The position numbers were made by a program, and so were the translations under genes. 64,000 bases of DNA, from the NCBI GenBank assembly GCA_016721845.1, contig JADKHK010000013.1:2204666-2268665 (forward strand), read 5' to 3'. Below the pieces are notes generated by a model. It was not told where the DNA came from. It searched no databases and was given only the letters and a program-made list of their open reading frames with translations. The stretch comes from Lysobacterales bacterium (lineage in GTDB: Bacteria > Pseudomonadota > Gammaproteobacteria > Xanthomonadales > Ahniellaceae). Below are positions 1 to 6,686 of this stretch, in pieces. The number at the start of each line of letters is the position of its first letter. The first letter of the stretch is position 1.

Positions 1-2
1 TG

Positions 3-641
3 CGCGCGAAACACGCGTGGCGCTACGACGCGCCCGGAGAGGACATCTACGCGCCGCTGCTGCTCAAGCAACTGAGCGACATGGGCGGGCCGCAGATGAT
101 CGTCAGCTGCGATGTCGGCCAGCACCAGATGTGGGTCGCGCAGCATTGCCGCTTCGCGCGTATCAGCCATCACCTGTCCAGCGCCGGGCTCGGCACCATG
201 GGTTTCGGCCTGCCGGCAGCGATCGGCGCCAAGCTCGCGTGTCCGGAGTCACCCGTGGTCTGCGTCAGCGGCGACGGCTCGATCATGATGAACATCCAGG
301 AGCTGGCGACCCTGTTCCGCTACGGCATCCCGATCAAGATCGTGCTGCTCGACAATGCCGGCCTCGGCATGGTGCGGCAGTGGCAGACGCTGTTCTTCAA
401 CGATCGCCACAGCGAAGTGGACCTGTCCGACAACCCGGATTTCGCAGAACTGGCACGCGCCTTCCGTATTCCGGCCGCGACCATCACCCGTCGTGACGAG
501 GTCGAAGGTGCGTTGCGCACCTTGCTGGATGCACCCGGCGCGTTCCTGCTGCACGTGAAGATCGACGCCAAGGCGAACGTCTGGCCGCTGGTGCCGCCGG
601 GCAAGTCGAACGCGCAGATGATCGAGGCGCAGGCGACATGA
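3..641 (+). CDS. ilvG: Acetolactate synthase large (catalytic) subunit, 3' part
   Basis: The C-terminal about 212 residues of a thiamine-diphosphate enzyme; the 5' part lies outside the window. It condenses pyruvate with pyruvate or 2-oxobutyrate in the first common step of Val/Leu/Ile synthesis. The frame shows the ALS signature DVGQHQMW, then the ThDP/Mg motif GDGSIMMN, with the NAGLGMVRQWQ segment after it, ending in a typical IlvG tail. A promoter-like sequence and an attenuator follow the stop codon, so this catalytic subunit lies upstream of the attenuator that precedes its small subunit ilvM. Confidence 0.95.
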   Translation, partial: RAKHAWRYDAPGEDIYAPLLLKQLSDMGGPQMIVSCDVGQHQMWVAQHCRFARISHHLSSAGLGTMGFGLPAAIGAKLACPESPVVCVSGDGSIMMNIQELATLFRYGIPIKIVLLDNAGLGMVRQWQTLFFNDRHSEVDLSDNPDFAELARAFRIPAATITRRDEVEGALRTLLDAPGAFLLHVKIDAKANVWPLVPPGKSNAQMIEAQAT

Positions 642-673
642 CAAAGCTTCATGAACCGTATCGAACAATCCGC

Positions 674-701
674 TTGACAGCACTACACGACCAAACATAG
701 C
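674..701 (+). promoter_or_regulatory. Putative sigma70 promoter of the ilvM-E-A leader transcript
   Basis: A perfect TTGACA hexamer lies at 674-679. A weak -10 candidate, CATAGC (3 of 6 matches), lies at 696-701 with a 16-base spacer. It sits only 33 bases after the ilvG stop codon. The expected transcription start, about 708-711, coincides with the leader-peptide ATG. Seen: the hexamers. Inferred: promoter activity. Confidence 0.5.
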
Positions 702-710
702 TTCGGACCC

Positions 711-857
711 ATGATGAATTTCCGCGCCACGATGCAGCAGATCGCGAACACCGCTCCGGTGTCGGCGGTTGTTGCGTCGGTCGCGAAGCTCGTTGCGCTG
801 GTACTCGTACTTGTACTCATTACGCCCTCACCGGAGCGGGACGAGTGCTTGACCTGA
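711..857 (+). CDS. ilv operon leader peptide (48 aa)
   Basis: A short ORF beginning ATG ATG and ending TGA at 855-857. Codons 27-38 (789-824) read Leu-Val-Ala-Leu-Val-Leu-Val-Leu-Val-Leu-Ile-Thr, which covers the end products of the ilv pathway plus the threonine precursor. The whole peptide has 8 Val, 6 Leu, 2 Ile and 4 Thr codons. This is the hallmark of a transcription-attenuation leader, as in the enterobacterial ilvGMEDA leader. No Shine-Dalgarno sequence precedes the ATG; the nearby promoter suggests a leaderless start. Its product is not expected to have a function beyond ribosome positioning. Confidence 0.85.
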   Translation: MMNFRATMQQIANTAPVSAVVASVAKLVALVLVLVLITPSPERDECLT

Positions 858-928
858 CGCAATAGACCACCCCATCAGGACAACAACCGAAACCCCCGCT
901 CCGAAAGGAAGCGGGGGTTTCGCGTTTT
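751..928 (+). promoter_or_regulatory. Four-segment ribosome-mediated attenuator upstream of ilvM
   Basis: Three mutually exclusive pairings can be read directly. Segment 1 (751-760, CCGCTCCGGT) is perfectly complementary to segment 2 (830-839, ACCGGAGCGG). Segment 2 (832-840, CGGAGCGGG) is perfectly complementary to segment 3 (895-903, CCCGCTCCG). Segment 3 is also the 5' arm of the terminator, pairing with segment 4 (909-922). A ribosome stalled at the Val/Leu run (789-824) would leave segment 2 free to pair with 3 (readthrough). A ribosome at the stop codon (855-857) would cover segment 2, so 3:4 terminates. Without translation 1:2 forms and 3:4 terminates. Confidence 0.82.
889..928 (+). 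terminator. Attenuator terminator hairpin
   Basis: A perfect 12-bp stem, GAAACCCCCGCT paired with AGCGGGGGTTTC, extended by CC/GG around a GAAA loop with one bulged A. It is followed by GCGTTTT (922-928), a short U-run. It lies about 50 bases before the ilvM start and competes with the antiterminator pairing described for 751-928. Confidence 0.88.
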
Positions 929-979
929 GGGGTCCCGAAAGAATCGCAATCGACGCATCACACTGACCGGAGAAGCACG

Positions 980-1252
980 ATGAACGACAACCATGCACTG
1001 GGACTGGTTCTGAGCCGCAGCGAAGGCGCCCTGTTGCGTCTGCTCGGCACCGTGCAACGTCGCGGCTTCGAGATCGCCGGCCTGACCACGCAGCCACGCG
1101 ACGCCGACACCTGGATCGTGCTGATGCAGCTCAGCTCCTCGCGCGACGTGCAGACGCTGAAGCGTCAGGTCGAGAAGCTCTACGACGTCGTCGGCTTCCT
1201 CGATACCGAAACCCAACCGCGCCGCATGCCGCAACTCGCGGCCGTCGCCTGA
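980..1252 (+). CDS. ilvM: Acetolactate synthase small (ACT-domain) subunit
   Basis: A 90-residue single ACT domain: a leucine-rich first strand and helix (EGALLRLLGTVQRRGFEIAGL) and a closing hydrophobic strand (IVLMQL), then a helix with LKRQVEKLYDV. The length and fold match IlvM-type regulatory subunits, which activate and stabilise the IlvG catalytic subunit. GGAGAAG lies 7 bases before the ATG. It is the first gene after the attenuator and is followed 23 bases later by ilvE. Its partner ilvG lies upstream of the attenuator. Confidence 0.9.
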   Translation: MNDNHALGLVLSRSEGALLRLLGTVQRRGFEIAGLTTQPRDADTWIVLMQLSSSRDVQTLKRQVEKLYDVVGFLDTETQPRRMPQLAAVA

Positions 1253-1275
1253 ACCCTGACCACGAGGCTTTCGCC

Positions 1276-2250
1276 ATGTCCTTCAAAGCCACCCAATACA
1301 TCTGGCACAACGGCCACTTCGTTCCCTGGCAGGACGCGAAGATCCACGTGCTCTCGCACGGCCTGCACTACGGCTCGTCGGTGTTCGAGGGCATTCGCGC
1401 CTACGCGACGCCCAAGGGCACCGCGATCTTCCGCCTCACCGATCACCTCGAGCGCATGTACGAGTCGGCGCGCATCCACCGCATGAACATTCCTTACGGA
1501 CTCGGTGACCTGCACGAGGCCTGTCGCCAGATCGTGCGCAACAACCGCCTGACCAAGGGCGCCTATCTGCGACCGATCGCCTATCGCGGGATGATCGGCT
1601 ATTCGCTGGCGCCGAATCCGGATGCGCCCGTCGAAGTCGCGATCGCCGCGACCGAGATGGCGGCCTTCCTCGGCAACGAGGCGCTGGAGAAGGGTGTCGA
1701 TGCCTGCATCTCGTCGTGGCAACGACCCGCCGCGAACACCTTGCCGGTGTCGGCCAAGGCTGGCGGCAACTATCTCAGCAGCCAGCAGATCAGCATGGAA
1801 GCCGCGCGCCACGGCTACCACGAAGGCATCGCGCTGAACGTCGACGGCATGCTCAGCGAAGGCGGCGGCGAGAACCTGTTCCTGGTCAAGAAGGGCGTGC
1901 TGTACACGCCGCCGACCGGCGCCGCCATTCTCGCCGGCATCACCCGCGATTCGATCCTGCACCTGAGCCGCCAGCTCGGCTACGAGGTGCGCGAGCAGGC
2001 TTTGCCGCGCGAAGCCCTGTACGTCTGCGACGAGGCTTTCTTCACCGGCACGGCCTGCGAGATCACGCCGATCCGTTCGATCGACGGACTGACCATCGGC
2101 AACGGCAGCCGTGGCCCGATCACCGCGGAGATCCAGGACGCCTTCTTCGGTCTGTTCAACGGCAGCACACATGATGCATGGGGCTGGCTCGAACACGTCG
2201 GTGGCGGCGAGATCGAAGTCCACCACGACCTCGCCACCGCGCTCGCATGA
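1276..2250 (+). CDS. ilvE: Branched-chain-amino-acid aminotransferase
   Basis: A 324-residue fold-type IV PLP aminotransferase that makes the last transamination of Val, Leu and Ile synthesis. The Schiff-base lysine is K161 in PVSAKAGGNY. The N-terminal HGLHYGSSVFEGIRAY block and the SEGGGENLFLV and FFTGTACEITPIR blocks are characteristic of IlvE rather than of D-amino acid transaminase. The length is close to the enterobacterial enzyme (about 309). The stop overlaps the next start as ATGA (2247-2250), indicating translational coupling with ilvA. Confidence 0.95.
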   Translation: MSFKATQYIWHNGHFVPWQDAKIHVLSHGLHYGSSVFEGIRAYATPKGTAIFRLTDHLERMYESARIHRMNIPYGLGDLHEACRQIVRNNRLTKGAYLRPIAYRGMIGYSLAPNPDAPVEVAIAATEMAAFLGNEALEKGVDACISSWQRPAANTLPVSAKAGGNYLSSQQISMEAARHGYHEGIALNVDGMLSEGGGENLFLVKKGVLYTPPTGAAILAGITRDSILHLSRQLGYEVREQALPREALYVCDEAFFTGTACEITPIRSIDGLTIGNGSRGPITAEIQDAFFGLFNGSTHDAWGWLEHVGGGEIEVHHDLATALA

Positions 2251-3812
2251 CGGATCCGGCGGCCACCGTCGCACCCGTTTCGCCCTCCCCGGCGACGGTG
2301 GCCGCCGACTATCTCGGTCGCGTGCTCAAGGCACGCGTCTACGATGTCGCGATCGAATCGGCGTTGGAGCGTGCGCCACGCCTGTCGAAGCGGCTCGGTG
2401 CGCTGGTACTGCTGAAACGCGAGGACCAGCAGCCGGTGTTTTCGTTCAAGCTGCGCGGTGCGTTCAACAAGATCGCCACGCTGGATGCGACGGCGCGTGC
2501 GCGCGGCGTCATTTGCGCTTCGGCCGGCAACCATGCCCAGGGCGTCGCGCTCGCGGCGCGCCGACTCGGACTGCGCGCGGTCATCGTGATGCCGACGACG
2601 ACCCCGCGCATCAAGATCAACGCGGTCGGTGATCTGGGCGGCGAGATCGTGCTGCACGGCGACGACTTCGACGCCGCCTACACCCATGCACGCGAGATCG
2701 AACGGCGCGACGGCCTCAGCTTCGTGCATCCGTTCGACGACCCGGACGTGATCGCCGGCCAGGGCACGATCGCGATGGAAATCCTGCGCCAACGTCATGG
2801 CGACGAGATCGGCTGCATCGTGGTGCCGGTCGGCGGCGGTGGTCTGATCGCCGGCATCGCCGCGTACACCAAGGCGCTGTATCCGCACATCCGCATCATC
2901 GGCGTTGAATCCGAAGACGCACCGACGCTGCACGACGCGCTGGCCGCCGGCCGACCGGTGCGCCTGCCGCGCGTCGGCGTGTTTGCCGATGGCACCGCGG
3001 TGCGCGAGATCGGCCATGAATCCTTTCGCATCGTGCGCAACTTCGTGGACGAGATCGTGCTGGTGTCCACCGACGAGATCTGCGCGGCGATCCAGGACAT
3101 CTTCGAGGACACCCGCGTCGTCGCCGAACCCTCGGGTGCGCTCGCGGTTGCGGGACTGAAACGCTGGCTGCAAACACACGACGGCGGCGAACGCGCCTGC
3201 GTCGCCGTGGTCAGCGGCGCCAACATGGGCTTCGATCGTCTGCGCCATGTCGCCGAACGCGCCGACCTCGGTGCCGAGCGCGAGATGCTGCTCGCCGTCA
3301 CCATCCCCGAGCAGCCCGGCAGCTTCAAGCGCTTCTGCGAAGTCATCGGCACGCGCGCGGTGACCGAGTTCAACTATCGCTACAGCGATGCCGGCGCGGC
3401 GCACATTTTCGTCGGCCTCGCCATCGACCCGGGCAGCGACGACCGGAATCATGTCGTTCATGCGATTCGCGCCGCCGGCCTGGCGGTGGAAGACCTCAGC
3501 CGCAACGAGATGGCCAAGCTGCATGTGCGCTACATGGTCGGCGGCAAGGCCGCGGGCATCGCCGACGAGCGCCTGTTCCGCTTCGAGTTCCCGGAGCGCC
3601 GCGGCGCACTGCTGAAGTTCCTCGACGCGATCGGCACCGACTGGAACATCAGCCTGTTCCACTACCGCAACCATGGCTCGGACTACGGCCGCGTACTCGC
3701 CGGCATCCAGGTGCCGGCCGGCACCCGCGAGGCCTTCGCACAACATCTGGCCGACCTCGGCTATCCGCATGTAGACGAGACAATGAATCCGGCGTATCGC
3801 GCATTTCTTTAG
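2247..3812 (+). CDS. ilvA: Threonine dehydratase (biosynthetic, two ACT-like regulatory domains)
   Basis: 521 residues, close to the 514 of E. coli IlvA. It deaminates threonine to 2-oxobutyrate, the committed step to isoleucine. The PLP lysine is in FSFKLRGAFNK, the asparagine loop is SAGNHAQG and the glycine-rich phosphate loop is PVGGGGLIAG. About 200 C-terminal residues carry two ACT-like repeats, the isoleucine-sensing part of the long form. An in-frame start at 2178 would add 23 arginine-rich residues inside ilvE; the ATGA-overlapping ATG at 2247 is preferred. It ends the leader-controlled ilvM-E-A unit. Confidence 0.95.
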   Translation: MTDPAATVAPVSPSPATVAADYLGRVLKARVYDVAIESALERAPRLSKRLGALVLLKREDQQPVFSFKLRGAFNKIATLDATARARGVICASAGNHAQGVALAARRLGLRAVIVMPTTTPRIKINAVGDLGGEIVLHGDDFDAAYTHAREIERRDGLSFVHPFDDPDVIAGQGTIAMEILRQRHGDEIGCIVVPVGGGGLIAGIAAYTKALYPHIRIIGVESEDAPTLHDALAAGRPVRLPRVGVFADGTAVREIGHESFRIVRNFVDEIVLVSTDEICAAIQDIFEDTRVVAEPSGALAVAGLKRWLQTHDGGERACVAVVSGANMGFDRLRHVAERADLGAEREMLLAVTIPEQPGSFKRFCEVIGTRAVTEFNYRYSDAGAAHIFVGLAIDPGSDDRNHVVHAIRAAGLAVEDLSRNEMAKLHVRYMVGGKAAGIADERLFRFEFPERRGALLKFLDAIGTDWNISLFHYRNHGSDYGRVLAGIQVPAGTREAFAQHLADLGYPHVDETMNPAYRAFL

Positions 3813-3863
3813 CGCGGTCGCGCCGATTTCATGCGACGCTATGGCGATCGAAGGAGATACGTC

Positions 3864-4793
3864 ATGCGCCGCTACCTGCACACCTTGATCGCTCTTGTTG
3901 CATTCATGATGGCCGGTACAGCAAGCGCCCAGGCCACGCGCACCTGGGTGTCCGGGGTCGGTGACGATGTCAATCCCTGCTCGCGCACGGCGCCGTGCAA
4001 GACCTTTGCCGGCGCGATCAGCAAGACCGCGGCCGGCGGCGAGATCAGCGTGCTCGACCCGGGCGGCTATGGCACGTTGACGATTACGAAGTCCATCACG
4101 CTGCAAAGTGACGGCGATCTCGGCAGCATCCTGAATGCGAACACGTCAGGCGTCATCGTCAATTGTGCTGCGGCGTGCAACGTGGGACTGCGCAATATCC
4201 GACTGAATGGTGCCGGCACGACGATCGGCACGTTCGGTGTGCGAATTCTGGCGGCAAGCAAGGTGACACTGGAGGACGTGATCATCGAGACCAGTGACAT
4301 CGGCGTCGAAATCGCGACCTCTGCCGCGACCCAGGTCTCGCTGCTGCGCACCACGATCCGCAACGTGGCGGACACGGCGGACGAAGCGGCGATCCGGGTC
4401 GCGCCGACTGCGAGCAGCGTGGTCCTGACGATCAACGATAGCCAGATCGACACCCTGAATCGCGGCGTCCTGGTGACGGGTGCCGCCGAGGTTTACCTGC
4501 GCAACACGACCCTGAGCGGCGGCCTGCAGGATGGCCTGCTGCTGCTGCCGACGGTCCCGTCGCCCGGCCCGGTGATCAGCGTGATGGTCGAGGGCAGCCG
4601 CATCACCGATTTCGGCGCGGCCGGCATCAGCGCGTCGGGGGGCAACACCATCGTGCGAGTGGGTGACAGCACGATCAGCGGCAATTCCACCGGCGTGATC
4701 ACCAGCAACAATGCCGTGGTCAATTCCTACGGCAACAATCGAATCATCGGCAACGTCAGCAATGGCAGCGTGTCGCCGACATCGATGCAATAG
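3864..4793 (+). CDS. Secreted right-handed parallel beta-helix protein
   Basis: 309 residues with a signal peptide (MRRYLHTLIALVAFMMAGTASA). The conserved block TRTWVSGVGDD is followed by NPCSRTAPCKTFAGAIS, and then by about ten short turns rich in Ile, Val, Thr and Asn (for example ITKSITLQSDG and VTLEDVIIETS), as in pectate-lyase-like beta-helices. The start is chosen for AAGGAGAT 6 bases upstream; an in-frame TTG at 3831 lacks one. I see no catalytic residues. The family is commonly annotated only as beta-helix repeat protein; an extracellular or outer-surface role is inferred. Confidence 0.8.
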   Translation: MRRYLHTLIALVAFMMAGTASAQATRTWVSGVGDDVNPCSRTAPCKTFAGAISKTAAGGEISVLDPGGYGTLTITKSITLQSDGDLGSILNANTSGVIVNCAAACNVGLRNIRLNGAGTTIGTFGVRILAASKVTLEDVIIETSDIGVEIATSAATQVSLLRTTIRNVADTADEAAIRVAPTASSVVLTINDSQIDTLNRGVLVTGAAEVYLRNTTLSGGLQDGLLLLPTVPSPGPVISVMVEGSRITDFGAAGISASGGNTIVRVGDSTISGNSTGVITSNNAVVNSYGNNRIIGNVSNGSVSPTSMQ

Positions 4794-4805
4794 CGCGCTG
4801 GGCGC

Positions 4806-5564
4806 TCACTCGAAACCGTCCTTGAACAGGCCGGGCGCGTTCAACACCGCCAGCGTCGCCTGCCAGTTGCTGGTCGACGCAGGTGCGATGCCGATCAAGG
4901 CGGCACCGCTGACATCGCCCTGATGGGCGACACGCAGACACAGATTCAGTGCTGCATTGCACGCACCCCCGTCGGACACGGCGGTACCGGGGGTCAGCGT
5001 CAACGCATTCGGATTCGCCTCGAAAATGAAAGCGGCGATCGCCATGCCGCCCGCAACCGATTGCTTGCCATCGACGACCGGGGAGTCGGCGGCCAGTCCC
5101 TGCGCCTGCCCGTCGGTCAGATTGGCTGAACCACCGGAGATGAAGCTCGTATAACGCATGCCGCGCACACAGACGGACCTTGCGGCTTCCACCTGACTGA
5201 ATCCGAGCGTGAACCCGGCGCCAGAGGCGACCGCCTGCGTCGCCGTGCCACGCAGCAACAACACGCTGCGATCACTCGTCTCCGACTTGTGTCCGCCCAG
5301 CGTGCTCCAGGCGACGCCCGCAGGGCCACTGACGACAAGATCCGGCGCATCGGCCGAATCCACCGCCACCGCCAGCACGATGCTCTGGCCGGCGATCAGC
5401 GACTGCGCCGTGTTGATGTTGACGAGGCGATTGGCCGGGATGGCCGGACAGGCCGAGGCCACGATCGACACCGGTGTCTCGGCCGCCAGGGCCCACCCGG
5501 AGGCGGTCAGCGCGAGCACCGAAACAGCACGAAGTTTCCAGCGGCGCGGCGTAGTGGAGGTCAT
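4806..5564 (-). CDS. Secreted protein of unknown function ending LFKDGFE
   Basis: 252 residues with a basic N-terminus and hydrophobic segment (VSVLALTASGWALA), then a domain rich in beta-strand-like Ala/Val/Gly with four cysteines. I do not recognise the family. It ends ...APGLFKDGFE, similar to the tail of the secreted protein at 13.3-14.8 kb (DIYCDGYE near its end). Its ATG overlaps the TGA of yceH as ATGA (5561-5564), so it is probably translated from the yceH transcript. Confidence 0.6.
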   Translation of the reverse strand: MTSTTPRRWKLRAVSVLALTASGWALAAETPVSIVASACPAIPANRLVNINTAQSLIAGQSIVLAVAVDSADAPDLVVSGPAGVAWSTLGGHKSETSDRSVLLLRGTATQAVASGAGFTLGFSQVEAARSVCVRGMRYTSFISGGSANLTDGQAQGLAADSPVVDGKQSVAGGMAIAAFIFEANPNALTLTPGTAVSDGGACNAALNLCLRVAHQGDVSGAALIGIAPASTSNWQATLAVLNAPGLFKDGFE

Positions 5565-6244
5565 GGCGCGAGGCTAGCATCGTCCGTTGTCGCCTGCGCG
5601 GCGCCACCGCGCTCCAGCGACGTCAGTCGTTCCGACAGCTCCGCGACCATCTGCTCCAGCGCCGCAACGCGTGCAGACAACGATCCCGCACTCGCGGCAC
5701 CGGCCTCGTCGTCGCGCTGCTCGGCCCGGACCTGCGCCTCGACCGGCCCGCAGAACAGTTGCGCAAATCGATCCTCGCGCTGCCCGGCCGCACGCCCGAC
5801 ATTGGCGACGAAACCGCGCTGCTGCAGCCGCTCCAGCACCAGTTTCAGCTCGTCAAGCGAACCGATGTCGGCGAGGCGCTCGCTGCGCGTCAGCAGCTCC
5901 GAGGCGGACTGCGGTCCACGCAACATCAGCAGGCACAGCAGTGCGCGTTGCGGTCGCGTCACGCTGAGCTTGTCCTCGATGCGATGCTCGTAACGGTGTG
6001 CGCGCGACCCGTGCACGACACGCACCCAGCTGCGATCCTCGAGTTCGCGCAAGGCATGCCCGACCTCGCCCTCTTCGATCGACATGATCGGTTCTCGACT
6101 GGTCTTCTGGTTCGCCGCCAGCACCAGCGAGTTCACCGTCAGCGGATACGATTCCGGCGTGGTCACCGCCTTCTCGATCAGGCAGCCGATGATGCGGGCT
6201 TCGGCGGGGGTCAACTTCAGCGATTCATCGAGGGTGTCGGACAT
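5561..6244 (-). CDS. yceH: YceH family protein (DUF480)
   Basis: 227 residues from the ATG at 6244, preceded by CTGGAG six bases upstream; a longer start at 6280 is possible. The N-terminal two-thirds is the YceH tandem winged-helix region: LTPAEARIIGCLIEKAVTTPE, YPLTVNSLVLAANQKTSREP and RPQRALLCLLMLRGPQS. The C-terminus is a short predicted coiled coil (ARVAALEQMVAELSERL). The family is widespread in Proteobacteria; its molecular function is not established. It overlaps the downstream secreted-protein gene by four bases. Confidence 0.88.
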   Translation of the reverse strand: MSDTLDESLKLTPAEARIIGCLIEKAVTTPESYPLTVNSLVLAANQKTSREPIMSIEEGEVGHALRELEDRSWVRVVHGSRAHRYEHRIEDKLSVTRPQRALLCLLMLRGPQSASELLTRSERLADIGSLDELKLVLERLQQRGFVANVGRAAGQREDRFAQLFCGPVEAQVRAEQRDDEAGAASAGSLSARVAALEQMVAELSERLTSLERGGAAQATTDDASLAP

Positions 6245-6382
6245 GCGCATCTCCAGCAACGAAGACGCGCAGTCTGACAAGTCAGCCCGCTCACGGCATC
6301 AAGTCGTTCGCAGTCGTACACACTTGTCCGGTGGATTCACCTGCGCCCGGAAATCGATCGGCCAGGCCGACGTCCGGCCCAC

Positions 6383-6580
6383 TTAAGGTTTCAGCGGGCA
6401 GGTAGTGAGACCGAGCAGCATGTACAGCGGGCAAAAGCCGACCGCAGCGGTGGCGAACGGAATCAATGCGGCGAGGCCGATCCAGCGCATCGGGCCTTCG
6501 AGCGTGAAGGCGAACCCGATGATGGCCAGGCCGAGGACGATGCGGACGATCGCATCGACGGAACCGACGTTCTTCTTCAT
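6383..6580 (-). CDS. DUF2892 small inner-membrane protein
   Basis: 65 residues starting MKKNVGSVDAIVR, preceded by GGGAG. Two hydrophobic segments (IVLGLAIIGFAF and WIGLAALIPFATAAVGFCPLY) and the FCPLYxLLGLTTC motif place it in the DUF2892 / YgaP-like membrane domain family. The paired cysteines are conserved in the family. A second, different DUF2892 protein lies in the sulfur cluster at 34418-34621. This one stands alone between yceH and an unrelated membrane protein. Confidence 0.85.
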   Translation of the reverse strand: MKKNVGSVDAIVRIVLGLAIIGFAFTLEGPMRWIGLAALIPFATAAVGFCPLYMLLGLTTCPLKP

Positions 6581-6686
6581 GGCGATTGCTCCCGAGAGGT
6601 GGACCCGATTCTGCGCCGAACCGGAGATTCGGAATTGACCCGCATCAATCCGACGGCGGGGCAATCGCCTGAGCTAGCATCCGCAC

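Noticed and set aside
1980..4106. A 708-codon minus-strand open frame opposite ilvE/ilvA
   Set aside because: Arg/Asp/His/Ala-rich translation typical of the antisense frame of high-GC genes; the plus strand encodes fully conserved enzymes.
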